DNA from: Capsicum annuum
Taxonomy: Eukaryota; Streptophyta; Magnoliopsida; Solanales; Solanaceae
Direction of reading: 5' to 3'
Assembly (NCBI RefSeq): GCF_002878395.1
Contig: NC_061114.1
Span: forward strand, 149,393,836-149,457,835
Length of the DNA stretch: 64,000 bases
Below, piece by piece: positions 34,059-45,717 of the stretch. A program made the position numbers and the translations under genes. Position 1 is the stretch's first letter, and every line of letters begins with the position of its first letter. A model generated the notes under the pieces. It was not told the DNA's origin. It was given only the letters and a program-made list of their open reading frames with translations, and ran no database searches.

Positions 34059-35636
34059 AAAAGGATTCGACCTCAAATCCAATCCTAGCAAAATCATAGG
34101 GGTATCAAGCAAAAACAATGTCCTCATGACATGAGAGTAAGGGTTAGCAACATCAAACTTATCACTAAGCCAAGGAAGGACACGTTTAACATATTGCCAA
34201 GCATCATAATAATCAATAAAGGGTGTGTAACCCCACAAATATAAAATTTAATTGGCTACTCAAAAGACTTTCACAAAAAGGTAAACCTAAAGAACCATGG
34301 TAAGTAGCCAACCACACATTTAAACCCTCATTGGTTCCACATTTTAACAAGAATAAGATCTCTTTTTAAGTTAAAACTCATATAATAGTTTCCATAGCTA
34401 GGTGTAAGGTCATAAACAAGGTTATCCCAAGACTCCACCTAATCAACTAGCTATCTCCAAGAATAGGATTAACCCCAATCATTATTGGGGTCAAATGGAT
34501 AGAGTGGTTATAGACATGTGTCTAAACAATACTTTATTCTCCTGAGGGTGCTACTAATACAAAAAAAAATGCTCTCATCACTAGCATAAGTGCTTTTATA
34601 GCCAAAGAGAGAATAAAGAAAATAGTCGTGCAAATTGACTTCCTCTAAGGTGTCCTCAAAGTCATGCCCAAGAATTGAAACTCTCAAAGAAGAATAAATA
34701 ATTGGTACACAAAGATCACATATTTCTTCACAATCATTTCCTGAAGAATACTCTCATCTTTCAAGAAGAGATTTCCATGTTTTAGAGGATAGTTATCACA
34801 CCATAATGAGTTTTTGTATAGAGTATAGCCCTCAAGAAAGGCTAAATCCTTAACATGATCCACACCACTAGGTCTATCACTAGAAGTGTTTTCAACATCT
34901 TCAAATATAACATTGTACTTAAAGAGAGAAGAATCATTCAAGAGGGAGAATTCAAATATGTAAGTTCGCTCTCAAGAAGACAATTTTCATGTTTTGAAGA
35001 AGTTTCAAACATATGATCTTCCCTATAAGCCAAGCAAACATTAGAATTTTCATTAAAAGGCATGCTCAAAGGTTCACTCCTATTCATTTGATCAACATTC
35101 TCGACATCATCACTTGCTTGATATTCACTAAGCACATCACAAACATCATCAATTAGTGGATAGATTCACAAACAAGTTGATTAACAGGATTTTCAGAAGA
35201 CAATGTACTATCATTCAACACAAAGGCTTCAATACTAGGTGGACATAAATCTATCTTACAAGAAGAGTCAATTCAATCATAAATTGGATCAACTAATGTA
35301 TCCGCGCTCTCAATTTGTACATTATCATCAAGAGGTAAAGAAATATTTGGCTCATGTAAAGATAAGCTATCGATCACACTTACTTGGCTACTATCCATAT
35401 CATAACATTTCAAATTTGAAGTAGTGCAAGGGTTAGCATTGTTACATGTATTTGATCAATCGAGTCAAGGTACTCTGTATTATTTATCATAATACCTTCT
35501 ATACTTGATATGCTACCTGCCATGGAGGTTAGATAACATTTATCTCTCCCAATATTGGTGTTATGTCCTCAATCCCTTCCCAAATAGCTTTCAACGTGTC
35601 ACCTCTCATGGGTTGAGTTTCTTTCTCAGAAACCAT
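34059..35636 (-). pseudogene. unknown open region of F
   Basis: Reading down from ATG 35636: MVSEKETQPMRGDTLKAIWE, then ITPILGEIN. After stops, open stretches at 35135-34938 and 34941-34684 are acidic and serine/asparagine rich (for example YREDHMFETSSKHENCLLES), and 34238-34008 carries FIDYYDAWQYVKRVLPWLSD before the terminal LRSNPFQEG. The composition is protein-like and the fragments lie in order, but I recognise no domain. It could be the remnant of a non-gag protein, or of the spacer also present in C. Confidence 0.45.
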
Positions 35637-36434
35637 TATACCTAGAAATTTAACACTCAACAAAGATGACAACAACGTTAGCATTAGCAAAATAAATCTC
35701 ATAATCACTCGCGTTTAAACACCTTTGATTCAAAATTAAATCGGCTAATGTTGAATATTGTTAATTCTTTGATTGTATGCAAGGTGTTGATTACTACTCT
35801 TGACCGGAGTGGATTCTTGTTTTATAAAAGATGGACGGCTCTATTATAAATAAAAAGGACTTGAATCAAGAAGTTAACTACAAAAACTAGAAAAGCACAC
35901 AAAGAAAAGGACGAAAAAGAAATAGGACTCAAAAACAAATCACAACTAAGTAGGTTCATTACTAGTTGTTAATTAGTGTTTAGAATTAAAGAAAAGTAGA
36001 TTAAGAATTAAGAAAAAGAAACTCAAAATATAAAAATAAGATTACAGAAACTTTTTTAGTGTGAATGGTCAGGTGACTGAACGTTAGTGAGGTGATTGAC
36101 CATCACAAGAGTTATTAGTCCCTTCCAGAACAAGGTCTAAACTGTCTTATGGTGACAGTTCATATGAATGACCATCACCCTTGTCGTGGTTCATCGTTGG
36201 GATCCGTCATTCTTTTCTAGATTGTCTTCTTAACTTGCTCCTTGTGACTGATCATATGATGATTCATCACTTGCTTGGTGAACCATCAAGGAACCCATCA
36301 CAACAAATCAGAATGGTTTTTAAGCTTTAGGTATGTGATGGATTGGGTAGAGAATCATCAAAGAGGTGAAGGTCTTCAAGCAATCCATCAATCCCAATAG
36401 TATATTGTCTTTGCTGTGGTGTGGTGACAAATTG
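35637..36434 (-). other. leader region of F, left of the TRIM
   Basis: Contains the minus-strand motif TTTGTGTGCTTTTCT (about 35892-35906), shared with the leader of C, and a stretch of interspersed GTGATGG/CCATCAC words (36064-36380) that could form several small hairpins. No protein signature. Confidence 0.45.
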
Positions 36435-36439
36435 GTGTG

Positions 36440-37056
36440 TGTAACACCCCAACTTAGGAAGGAGTCCCACATCAGCAAAACACAGGAGAGATGTTGGGTA
36501 TATAAGTGAGAAAGCCTTACACCCTAGTAACACGTTTTAAAGTCGTACGGGCCTAGGCCCAGAGCGGACAATATCACTAGTAGGTTGGGCAGAGACAGGG
36601 ATATCTCGGGCATATGTGGTTCGGGATGCCCGTCACAGCCAGGACCTCGGGCTGGGTCATGACAGAATGGTATCAGAGCCGCTTCTGTGTCGTCCCTGTT
36701 GATGTGGGCCAGAGTTCAAACTGAGTGTAGGTGAATCTCGATAAGGCAGGGCAAACCTCAGTCTTGAGTGTAGGCAAATCCCATTCGGTAGGGCAAACCT
36801 CAGCGAGGACGCTGAGTCCATAAGGGGATGTATGTAACACCCCAACTTAGGAAGGAGTCCCACATCGATAAAACACAGGAGGGATGCTGGGTATATAAGT
36901 GAGAAAGTCTTACACCCAGTGACACGTTTTAAAGCCGTGCAGGCCTAGGTCCAGAGCGGACAATATCACTAGTGGGTTGGGCAGAGACAGGGGTATCTCG
37001 GGCATGTGTGGTTCGGGATGCCCGTCACGGCCAGGACGTCGGGCCGGGTCGTGACA
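36440..37056 (+). mobile_element. TRIM element
   Basis: 617 bp with LTRs 36440-36664 and 36833-37056 (225 and 224 bp, about 95 percent alike by eye). Perfect TSD GTGTG at 36435-36439 and 37057-37061. LTRs start TGTAACACCCCAACTTAGGA and end GTCRTGACA. The primer site TGGTATCAGAGCC is at 36668-36680. The internal 168 bp has no coding capacity; a short purine run ATAAGGGGATG precedes the second LTR. A classic terminal-repeat retrotransposon in miniature, dependent on others for movement. Orientation is set by the primer site. Confidence 0.93.
36668..36680 (+). other. primer-binding site of the TRIM
   Basis: A perfect TGGTATCAGAGCC three bases after the LTR. Confidence 0.85.
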
Positions 37057-37061
37057 GTGTG

Positions 37062-37801
37062 GCAGGTCGTCAAAGGGTTAGGGATTCGCCAATGAAGTTG
37101 TCAAGTGAAACCAGTGTATTGCCTAAATTATTATGTTATTAATGGATACTAGGACGATTATTCAAGGACTTGGGGGTTCTTCAAGGGAACCTTCAAGATC
37201 TAGAAGCCTTGGAATTTCTTTTGCCCCCCTCCCCCGTACTCTATTTTGTCTTCCTTCTTTTGGAATATTTTCTTTTGTACTAACCTTATCCTTTCCTCCT
37301 GTAAAATTTTGGATATTCCTTGGCATAAACAAGTACAAGCTTTTTTTCTTTCACTCATTTTGGATCAAACACAGCCTTTTTAAATGTTCTTCTTCAACAA
37401 GATATAGAGAATACAAAAACATTCAAAATTTGACACTTTGAGCAAATGAACTCAAAATTTGATGAAATTTGAAACCTATGCTCACTTTGAACTCCCGAAC
37501 ACAACCCAAGCAATTTTAAGCTCAAAAACTCAACCACAAAAATTAAATTTGAGAACCTACCTTCAATTTTTTTCAACTCAAGCTTCAACAATGGTAGATC
37601 ACTCAAATCTCATCGAAATAAACTCGAAATTTAGATTTTAACTCTAATAGTATTAGGAAACAAGATTCTAGTACTACAAACACAAGAAGACTCAAAAATC
37701 AAAAAATTAAAATATAAAAAATGACCAAAATATTTTTAACACTTTTTTTGTTATTTTCAAGATAACAAATCTAAGACTAGAACCATGGGAACGATTCTAC
37801 A
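37062..37801 (-). other. leader region of F, right of the TRIM
   Basis: AT-rich, no domain. Several CAAATTTGA/TTGAACTC-like words repeat between 37440 and 37630. The open frames 37133-37441, 37394-37606 and 37459-37641 overlap on both strands and are not supported. Confidence 0.4.
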
Positions 37802-37817
37802 CTCGGATCTAATACCA
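37802..37817 (-). other. primer-binding site of F
   Basis: The minus strand reads TGGTATTAGATCCGAG, an eroded TGGTATCAGAG site, two bases from the LTR. Confidence 0.65.
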
Positions 37818-37819
37818 AA

Positions 37820-38588
37820 TGATATGATATAAAATTGAAAAGGCGAAAAATACACAAATACTAAAGAAACGATAAAATCAAAATATGAAAAGTAAAGGAT
37901 AGAAGGATAGAGATGGATGATAGATAGACACAAAATGATAAGAAAAGGACAACCAAAGAATATATCAAATCCAATGACCTTTCTTAAGATTATCAACGAG
38001 CACCTAACTCTTACGATGACCAAAAGAGAATTGTAACGCCCTTACCGTTTATAAACAAAAATCAACAAAGTTTTTCCAAGCTCTCATTCTCTCTCAAGAG
38101 ACATAATTCAATATTTGTAAAAAAGAAAAAAAGTAAATGAAATGGCTAAGGCACCTATTTATAGTATTTGTCTTTGCACAAATAACTTATTATAAAAATA
38201 GCTCAAAAGTGGCTATTTTGAAAATAATTTACAAGGGCTCTCTTTATTCCTTGTGTTCCCTCGGCTCCAAGCTATCTTCCAAACGCAATATTATTAATTA
38301 GGGGCTCCTTCCAAGTATGCATGACTTTTTTTTTTATCCGTGGTTTCCAGGTATCACTTTGCAAACCTGACTAGCTATACCCACCAGCCCCCGCTTCCAA
38401 GTATGTATGACTTCAAGCCTCTATTCCAAGCATCCACCAAACTTCTAAGGTAGCATATTGGGCCTTTTGATAGCATGTCCTCCAACTTCTTCGCTCGGCT
38501 TCGAATGTAAGACAATGAGGAAGCTCGAATGGCATCAATGGCCCTTAGGATTGTATCCTTGAATGTAGTTCCAATTTGGCTTGTATCA
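37820..38588 (-). repeat. 5' LTR of F
   Basis: 769 bp. At the position of the big microsatellite it has only GGATGATAGATAGACA (37915-37930). It contains a 66-bp insertion absent from the other LTR. Confidence 0.82.
38308..38413 (-). mobile_element. short retroposed (SINE-like) insertion in the F 5' LTR
   Basis: 66 bp (38328-38393) between 20-bp direct repeats CTTCCAAGTATGYATGACTT (38308-38327 and 38394-38413, one mismatch). The other F LTR has one copy of this site and no insert. The insert starts with T8, that is, a poly-A tail on the minus strand. Long TSD plus tail is the signature of LINE-machinery retroposition; family unknown, probably 5'-truncated. Confidence 0.65.
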
Positions 38589-38697
38589 AGACTATTCTAA
38601 GGGAAAATTACTGTCATTGTTGTCTAGATGAGTTAATAGAGACATTTGATGATGGAGAGGGAAAACAAATATTTTTGGCGTACAACTTAAACAGTTA

Positions 38698-38837
38698 CTC
38701 TCTCCTTCCTTTTTAGTTGGCAAGATAAAGCAAAATTGGATAAAAATAATTAAATATCTCTTAACATTTTAAATTGATAACTTTTTTTTAAATAAATATT
38801 TTTAGTATACATGCCAACTAAAAAAGAACGGAGAGAG
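38698..38837. mobile_element. Stowaway-like MITE
   Basis: 140 bp, with ends CTCTCTCCTTCCTTTTTAGT and the reverse complement of TGCCAACT..GGAGAGAG. TIRs of about 25 bp match apart from a few positions and an indel. TA precedes the left end; the right TA is displaced by two T. The CTCYCTCC-type terminus is typical of plant Tc1/mariner MITEs. No coding capacity. Confidence 0.75.
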
Positions 38838-39560
38838 TTTTAACGTAAGAAAAGAGAGTTGGGTCACTCCGACTTTCTTTGAGATACCAAAAATACTAAG
38901 AAATAAAATTCTTGGTGCAATAAATCACTACTCATCTCAAGCTAGATTAAAATTTTACTAACTCGTGTTAATAATACAACATGTATACAAAAAAAATCAC
39001 GTATCGAAATTGGAGCTCCTATATCTCTTAATCATAATGATGACCAGAAACAATATTTTTCAACCAAAAATGAGTTTAAAAAATTAATTTTTTTCATAAA
39101 TAAATCAAAACACATTAAAAACATAACTATATTACTATCTCATGTATGGATTGAGTAAAAGTATAAAGATTCAAAACTCCATTGATAGCCGGCCAGAAAG
39201 CATAAAGATTATTTGTAAATTTCACGAGTCTCCTCCTTACATTTAGCTCGAAATATTCATGGCGGCAACGTATCTCTTCGTGTAACCATAAGGTAAAGTG
39301 GTGTATTTATTATTGAATTTAGACTTCTAGCTATAGTATATTTAGGACTCATATTTATTTATTTATTTTTTATATATATATATTTTCTTTTCTTTTCATA
39401 TATTTTAGAAATCCTTAATTTAATAAAATAGTTATTCTATATATTTATTTTATTTTCTTTCCATATATTTTAGGACTCCTTAATTTAATAAATGGTAATT
39501 GAAGAAAATAGTTAAAAAATGATTTAATCTAAAATAATGACTTTTAATGAAGGATAGAAA
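38838..39560. other. AT-rich stretch with short tandem duplication
   Basis: A 75-80 bp AT-rich unit containing CATATATTTTAG..TCCTTAATTTAATAAA is present twice (about 39395-39432 and 39456-39493). It probably lies inside a minus-strand Helitron whose 5' end is near 39608. No gene seen. Confidence 0.35.
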
Positions 39561-39608
39561 GTTCAAATAACTTTTTTATGGCCCTTCACACATTTAATAT
39601 AATACAAC
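39561..39608 (-). mobile_element. Helitron 5' end, minus strand (element 3)
   Basis: The minus strand reads TATATTAAATGTGTGAAGGG and then a TTTGAACTTTCTATCCTTCA block, the same 5' terminal family as at 40330 and 62448. The initial TC is not preserved, and no 3' end was found to the left; element F has its right border at 38588. Confidence 0.5.
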
Positions 39609-40247
39609 TTTTAACGTAAGTGTGTTTCATGTGGCATTCTTCTCTTTTATCATTATTTATAGGGAATTGATAAAAGAGTTAATTTGAATTCTTTTTAAAT
39701 CAAAAATTCATTTCACTTTGATGATTTTATCACTTCAGATTTCACAAGTTATCATGGTCTGCTTCAATTTCAACAATCACACATAACACTTAAAAATTTT
39801 AGAATTTTATTAAAATTAGAAAATAAAAGTTATATACTGATAATTTTACAGAGGAGGCTTGGAGTTGTTCTAATTATAGGCAAAAACAGTCATCAACTTC
39901 CTGCATAGATGTCATTAATGATCTCATGTTTCAAACCTTCTAGAAGTATGGTGCTAGGATTGAAACAAAGATTTCATTTTTTGACGTTTGGAATTACTAT
40001 TCTCACATTAAAACTCTAATTGCATTTATTTCAGTTCTTCTTTTCAATTGATGGTTAGAAAATACAAACTCATGATCCTCAAGTTAACAAAGCCGTCCTT
40101 ATCATAGAATTGAAACATAAAATTCTTTCCAAAATATATTCAAAAACATAATTTAACAATTTCCTTTGTAACATTTCACAGTTTCAGTATTTGGTTAATT
40201 ATGAAAAGTTTGATATTCAGATCAATATGTTTTCCTATATTCAATTT

Positions 40248-40248
<1 letters not shown>

Positions 40249-40318
<70 letters not shown>
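40249..40318. repeat. (AT)n microsatellite
   Basis: About 35 AT units, directly upstream of the Helitron 5' end at about 40330. Confidence 0.95.
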
Positions 40319-40321
<3 letters not shown>

Positions 40322-40329
40322 ATTTTATA

Positions 40330-40450
40330 TATATATAATATATATTAAAAGTGTAAAGACCCTTAGAAAAATGATTTGAACTTTTTACCCTTCATTAAAA
40401 TACTCCCTGATAGATAAAATTATCTTTTTACTTATTTTTTTAATTATTAT
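40330..40450 (+). mobile_element. Helitron 5' end, plus strand (element 1)
   Basis: TATATTAAAAGTGTAAAGAC followed by TTAGAAAAATGATTTGAACT and CCCTTCATTAAAA closely matches the minus-strand terminus at 62448. The TC start has been lost into the AT array. By orientation it could pair with the plus-strand 3' end at 55642, with chromovirus G nested inside; that pairing is inferred. Confidence 0.55.
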
Positions 40451-40914
40451 TTAATTAAATTAAAATCCTATAAAATTAAAGACTCCTAAAATATAATGAT
40501 TAACACTTCTAAATCAATTAGAAATTTACCTTAATTAAAAGATTAGAACCTTACCTTTCTTAATCTACAATTAATTCTATTTAAGTCAATTTTTTGGCGT
40601 CATTGGTACAACCATGATCATTCTCAATTTTTTTGGCTATCTTTTCCTTAATTTTATGTGAAAATCGTTTGTTTTTAAAGTCCGTCCCTTAATTATTTTT
40701 TGCCTGTTACTTAACTACAGCTTTAATTCCATTGTCATGTTTTTACTAGATTTTTTGGGGGGTTTAATATTTTTGGTGGTAAAGATATTCTTTTAGCTAC
40801 CTTTTTGACTAGCTTTAAAGTTGCGAGATATGTCAGGTTTAATCATATTATTCTATTATCTATTTTGTTGTAATATTTACTTTTTTGCTATTTGTTAATG
40901 TTCGTTTTTAATAC

Positions 40915-41215
40915 AGCTGGTAGATAAATGTTCGATTGAGTTTTGAGAAATTTTTGTATAAAGGTTAGTTTTAATCGTATTGTTCCAACACCTCTATTAT
41001 TATATTATTTTCTTTTAATTTACAGGTGTTAGATGAACATTTGATCCGACTTTAAGGAATTTTTGTGTAAAGGTTAGAGATTTTTGTATAAAAGTTAGTT
41101 TTAATAGTATTGTTCCAACATCTCTATTATTTTATTATTTTATTGTAATTTACAGATGATAGATGAACATTCGGTCAGAGGAATTTTTGTGTTAAGGTTA
41201 GAGAATTTTTTTTGA
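40915..41215. repeat. degenerate 110-130 bp tandem repeat, about 2.5 copies
   Basis: Copies start near 40917, 41027 and 41156 with a GGTNNTAGATRAACATT motif and contain TTTTTGTATAAAGGTTAGTTTTAA and ATTGTTCCAACAYCTCTATTATT. The first two end in a T-rich run plus TTTACAG, so each looks like a copy of an intron end plus a few exon bases. Confidence 0.6.
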
Positions 41216-43917
41216 TGCCCTAATGACAAATCTGCTTGTGGAATTCTATAGTAAAAAATATTTCTTTGACTGCCAACCACCAATGGTATGACACCCACAA
41301 AGGGGTTGTACAAACGAAACAAAAAAGTCATTCAAACTCTACACAACTCTCATCTTATTCAGAAATCAAAAAAATTTGATTCAACAAAATGTCCTTCAGA
41401 AAGACCACCATTATCTGACTAATATCAGCAATAGCAATCTATTTAACATATGTGAAGTACCCAATATAGGTGCAGATGTAGCAATCAAATTCGTCATCAG
41501 CTAAATATTCAAGGATAATAGGAGTTATGTGCTTGGACTCTCCAAATTTGTTATCGCAATCGTCTTGGATTCTCCAAAATGCAACATTTTTAGTGTATCT
41601 GATATGCACCTGTCTAGATTAATATATGAAACAGATCTTATTGCTACCTAAAATTATAGCTTTAACGATATAAGAAACAAGGATCATTAATGTGTGTATC
41701 TATATACATATATATCAATATATAAACAACCTAACAAATTGGAGGAAAAGGTAACTAAAATGCAAAACCAAAATTTCAACCAAGTTATGCTTCTTGGTCA
41801 AGAGTTGTAGCCATGAACCAATGCACACAAGGTGAATTGACCAAACTCGATGCATATTCCACACCCACACCCAGTGTGCTGGATTGACACGGTTACGACA
41901 AGAGATTTTGGAGGATCCGTGTACTCAAAAAAAAATAGATAAGAAATTTTTCCAAGACATAGGCTACTGTCTATGTTCCCTAATCTGTAAACAAACATGT
42001 CCTATTAAAATCTCTTGTCCCTTTTTAGAGGAAAAAGTACTTGTATAAATAGAATAAACTTGCTAATGTTTGTACTACAGTGGAAGAATAAGATCACCAT
42101 CTTTTAAAACTCTTTTCCTCCTGTAGGTACTAACAACTAAGTATTGTTTTAAATCTCTATAGTAAACAAGTAATTTATCTTTTCAACATGTTGAACCAAC
42201 ACAAGAACCAAATGTTAATCACTCAACAAACCATCTTCTATTGATACCATGTACAGAAACAAATCAGAAGATAGTCTGCCCAAATTATAGGTAAAAATTA
42301 GTTAGCAAAGGGAGGATACTCCTTAAGCTCACAAAAGGGAGATAATGAAAGAATTTCAATATAACAATAAAATCTAGGAATTTTTGAAATAACTTTTACC
42401 TTACCAACCTAAAACTTTCCTTAGGAATTGATCCATAAGTATTTTAAATGTTGGTGTCAGAACACATAGGAAAGCTAACAGAAATTGATTTTTCTAACTA
42501 GTTGTGGGATAGAACATTCCACCAAGAAGATAACCACGAAAAGTACCTTATTAGTAACAAAGAGGAATTCCTCTCTATGATCATTCTTCCAAGGCGTCAG
42601 GTACTAACAAAGAGCTATTACACTCTATAATCATTCTTCCAAGATGTCACTTGACCATCATAGAGATACACCTACAACGAAGGATACGTAATAAGGGATG
42701 GTGATAATTTAACTAAATGTCAAAAGCATAAAATTTGTACAAAGACATGTATTGAATACTAAAGAGCTTCATAAAAACTTCAAATTTTGCATCTTGTAAA
42801 TAGGACAACAATACAACCTCCACCCAAAAAGAGAAACATAATGCTTGACATTCTTCTAAAAAAAAATCTGATAGTGAGCATTCATTCAAACAGGAATCAT
42901 AGGTTTCTGTACACTAAGTCAGTTGTAAGAAATGGAGGAGCAAAATCAGGTAAAATGTGGCAACGCTATCACCAACATAATTTATATACACAATTTTTTG
43001 GACTACTCTTCATAAACTAATATGAGTTAACTACTTTTGGGGGGAAAAGGTAGGTTAAGTTAATGACAGCAACATATGTAAAAACATGCATAGGGATCAA
43101 GGTTGCTCAATAATCTAAAAGTGCGGAATGTATGGTGGGGTTACAGATCTATTCTCATTACACTCTTACTCTCCAAGATATCGGATTTTGATTTTTGTTG
43201 AGTAAGTGACATTTTTTATAAAAATTGGTTGAATATTTTCTATAAAAATAAGAAGATCGATTAAATGAAGTTTTATGAAAAAGAACTATTAAACAATATG
43301 ATATATGGAAAATTTGCTAAAATATTTGCTAGTCTCTTTTTTAATTGATGAGTCTCTTGACATTTTTATTGTATAAATAGACATTGAAAGAGTAGTATTG
43401 TCCTTTTAATCACTCACTGTTGTTCCTTTCATTCAATTTTTTATTTTGGATGCATCATATAATTTTATAAATTAAAAAATATCGATTACATAATATGTAA
43501 AGTTAACAAGTTATGCTTTAATCATAATTAATATCTATATTTCTTTTTTAGGAAAAAAACAAAGAAAAAATAAGGTATACCTTAGAGAGAAAAGAAAAAG
43601 TTAAACAAAAAGTGTTTTAAGTACTGAGTTATTAGTAAGAAATTCATTGGCGGTTTTCATATGAATTCATTTTGTCCTAACAAATGATAAATAAGGAGTA
43701 ACATTGAAGAGGTTATAAATTTATAGTTGTAGTCTTTCTTGCGATTTGAAATGTGTGTTCCATGTTAAATAAAATTATACTTATAAATAATTTAACTCCT
43801 TGAAAAGGTAATTTATGATACCTAAAATCTAAGACATTGAAGCTGTTTAAAACTAAAATTAGATGGCATATATAAATGAGTATGTTCACAAAATGAAACA
43901 ACCAATTCATTCAGTAG
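41216..43917. other. non-coding stretch, one small duplication
   Basis: 2.7 kb with no supported gene. Contains, on the minus strand, GCATTTTGGAGAATCC (about 41569-41584) and TTTGGAGAGTCCAAGCACAT, a motif pair I recall as common in Solanaceae repeats. Also contains a 50-bp tandem duplication (42553-42600 / 42604-42650) with ATCATTCTTCCAAG. Open frames 41798-41998 (minus) and 42787-43020 are unsupported. Confidence 0.4.
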
Positions 43918-43922
43918 CTCTT

Positions 43923-45670
43923 TGAAACACCCTGGGTTCTGACCCTTAGAAAATTTTCTGAATTTCTAGTCTCTAAATAGAATACGACTAGGGAAAATGA
44001 CTCGTACACTAGCATACGAGTGGTATAGGTTAGTCATATGCTGACCAGTGTTGGTTGGTGAATTGGATTTAATTTTTGGAATAGGTACAACTTGGGTGGT
44101 ATGAGTCGTATCAGTAGATACGGGTTGTTTGATTACTTTATTAAATCTTAGGCTTGGTAACTTAAGTTAGATCTGAGTACGAGTGGCTCATCAAGAGCCA
44201 TAAGCCAAGGTATGAGTCGTACCATGGATTCATATGGTGGTCAGTGTTCAATCCTCTTGGGATTTTATTCTGCTAGGGGTACGAATCATGGGTACTAGTC
44301 AAATACTTGGATACGACATGGTTTAAGGTGAGTCATACCTTGGACGGTGTTGGGCCCAAGGGAGATGGCCTTGGGTACGAGTTGTGGGTACTACTTGTAT
44401 TGGAGGGTATGACTGGTATGGATGGATGTACCCACTTGATGGAATTTTTGAGAGTTTAAGTGAGGGCAATCTGGATATTTCCCCACTTAACTTAAAAGAC
44501 CGCACAACTATATTCCTATTGGAAGGTTATTTGTCCTATTATTCTATTCATTAACACTTAGAAATTTCTCTTAAACACTCTACAATTCTCTCTAAGGTTT
44601 TTGGGTAAAGAAAGGCTAGGGTTTCATCTTACGGATTAATTTGGGGCTTGTGTTGGTGATTTATCTCCATCATATTCTTGTTTTATAAGGCATGTTGTAT
44701 TCCCTCATTGTTAGTTCTATCTAAAGGCATGGTTTTATACAATGTTTTTATGGTTTGATTATTGTATGGTTTGGGGTTTTCAAATATAATTTGGGGGGTT
44801 TTGTTTATAAATGCTTGGTTATGATTTCTCCATGTTTTAATTATGATTTTATATGCTTTAATGGTGATTTTGTATAATTGGTGTCAAGGGAATGGTTATT
44901 TAGTAATTGTCTTTGGTTTTAAAAATACTATGCTGCCAATATGATTGATAAATTACCTATGAGAATGTTTTCACTACATTGTTGGATTTTAATGGAATTT
45001 ATGCATAGTTTAAACTTTGTAATAGAATCCTAAATGGTTAAATGGTTTGGAATGGTCAAAATGGAATGATTTTAGTTTAACAATCTTGTGGGGTATAATG
45101 GAATCCACCAAGAAATCAAAACAATGAAAAACTTGTGGGGTACATAGGACTCCCCCAAGATAATTAGATAATGTGATCTATGGGTACATAGGAATCACTT
45201 GATCTCAAACAGGTTTGGATAAGGACAATACTTGCAAGTTATAGTCGATATGATGATACCACTATGTATAGCCTCGGTTAATAATAATGGTTTGGTTGGT
45301 TGAAAATAGTTTTAATTAGGCAACAATGGCGGGGTATGATAGCTAACCATAAAGGTGGAAGTTCAATGAACGAACATTAGGAACTCATGTTTGTCGATAT
45401 AAAGGGTAGGGCATGGTGACCTTTTATGATACTATGAGGTATGCGAGAATCCTCTAAGTACATTGTACATATGTATCATGAAGGGTGAGGGTACTTGGGA
45501 ATCCCTTACTCTTACGGTATCTCTGGTTCATATGGCTACACGAATCGGGGCCCGTTCAGGGAGTTACACTGGACCCATATATCCCTAGGTAGTTAAAGAC
45601 GGTTAAGCAACACATACCCAGGTTAATGGTCTTAAATACATGTTAAACCCAATTTCCTTTCCCGTTATGG

Positions 45671-45717
<47 letters not shown>

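Larger units (their letters stand above)
32934..38588 (-). mobile_element. non-autonomous LTR element F (minus strand)
   Basis: Direct LTR-like repeats 32934-34045 and 37820-38588, with AGAAT (32929-32933) and AGACT (38589-38593) outside, a 4/5 TSD. A minus-strand primer site lies at 37802-37817 and a purine tract at 34046-34058. The internal 3.8 kb holds a TRIM insertion and acidic, coding-like minus-strand frames, but no gag, protease, RT or integrase I can recognise. The internal 3' end encodes LRSNPFQEG, as in C. Resembles the large non-autonomous (LARD-like) class. Confidence 0.82.

Noticed and set aside
39110..39310. Open minus-strand stretch reading LWLHEEIRCRHEYFEL
   Set aside because: About 60 codons, no recognisable family, no splice or start signals; could be chance in AT-rich DNA.
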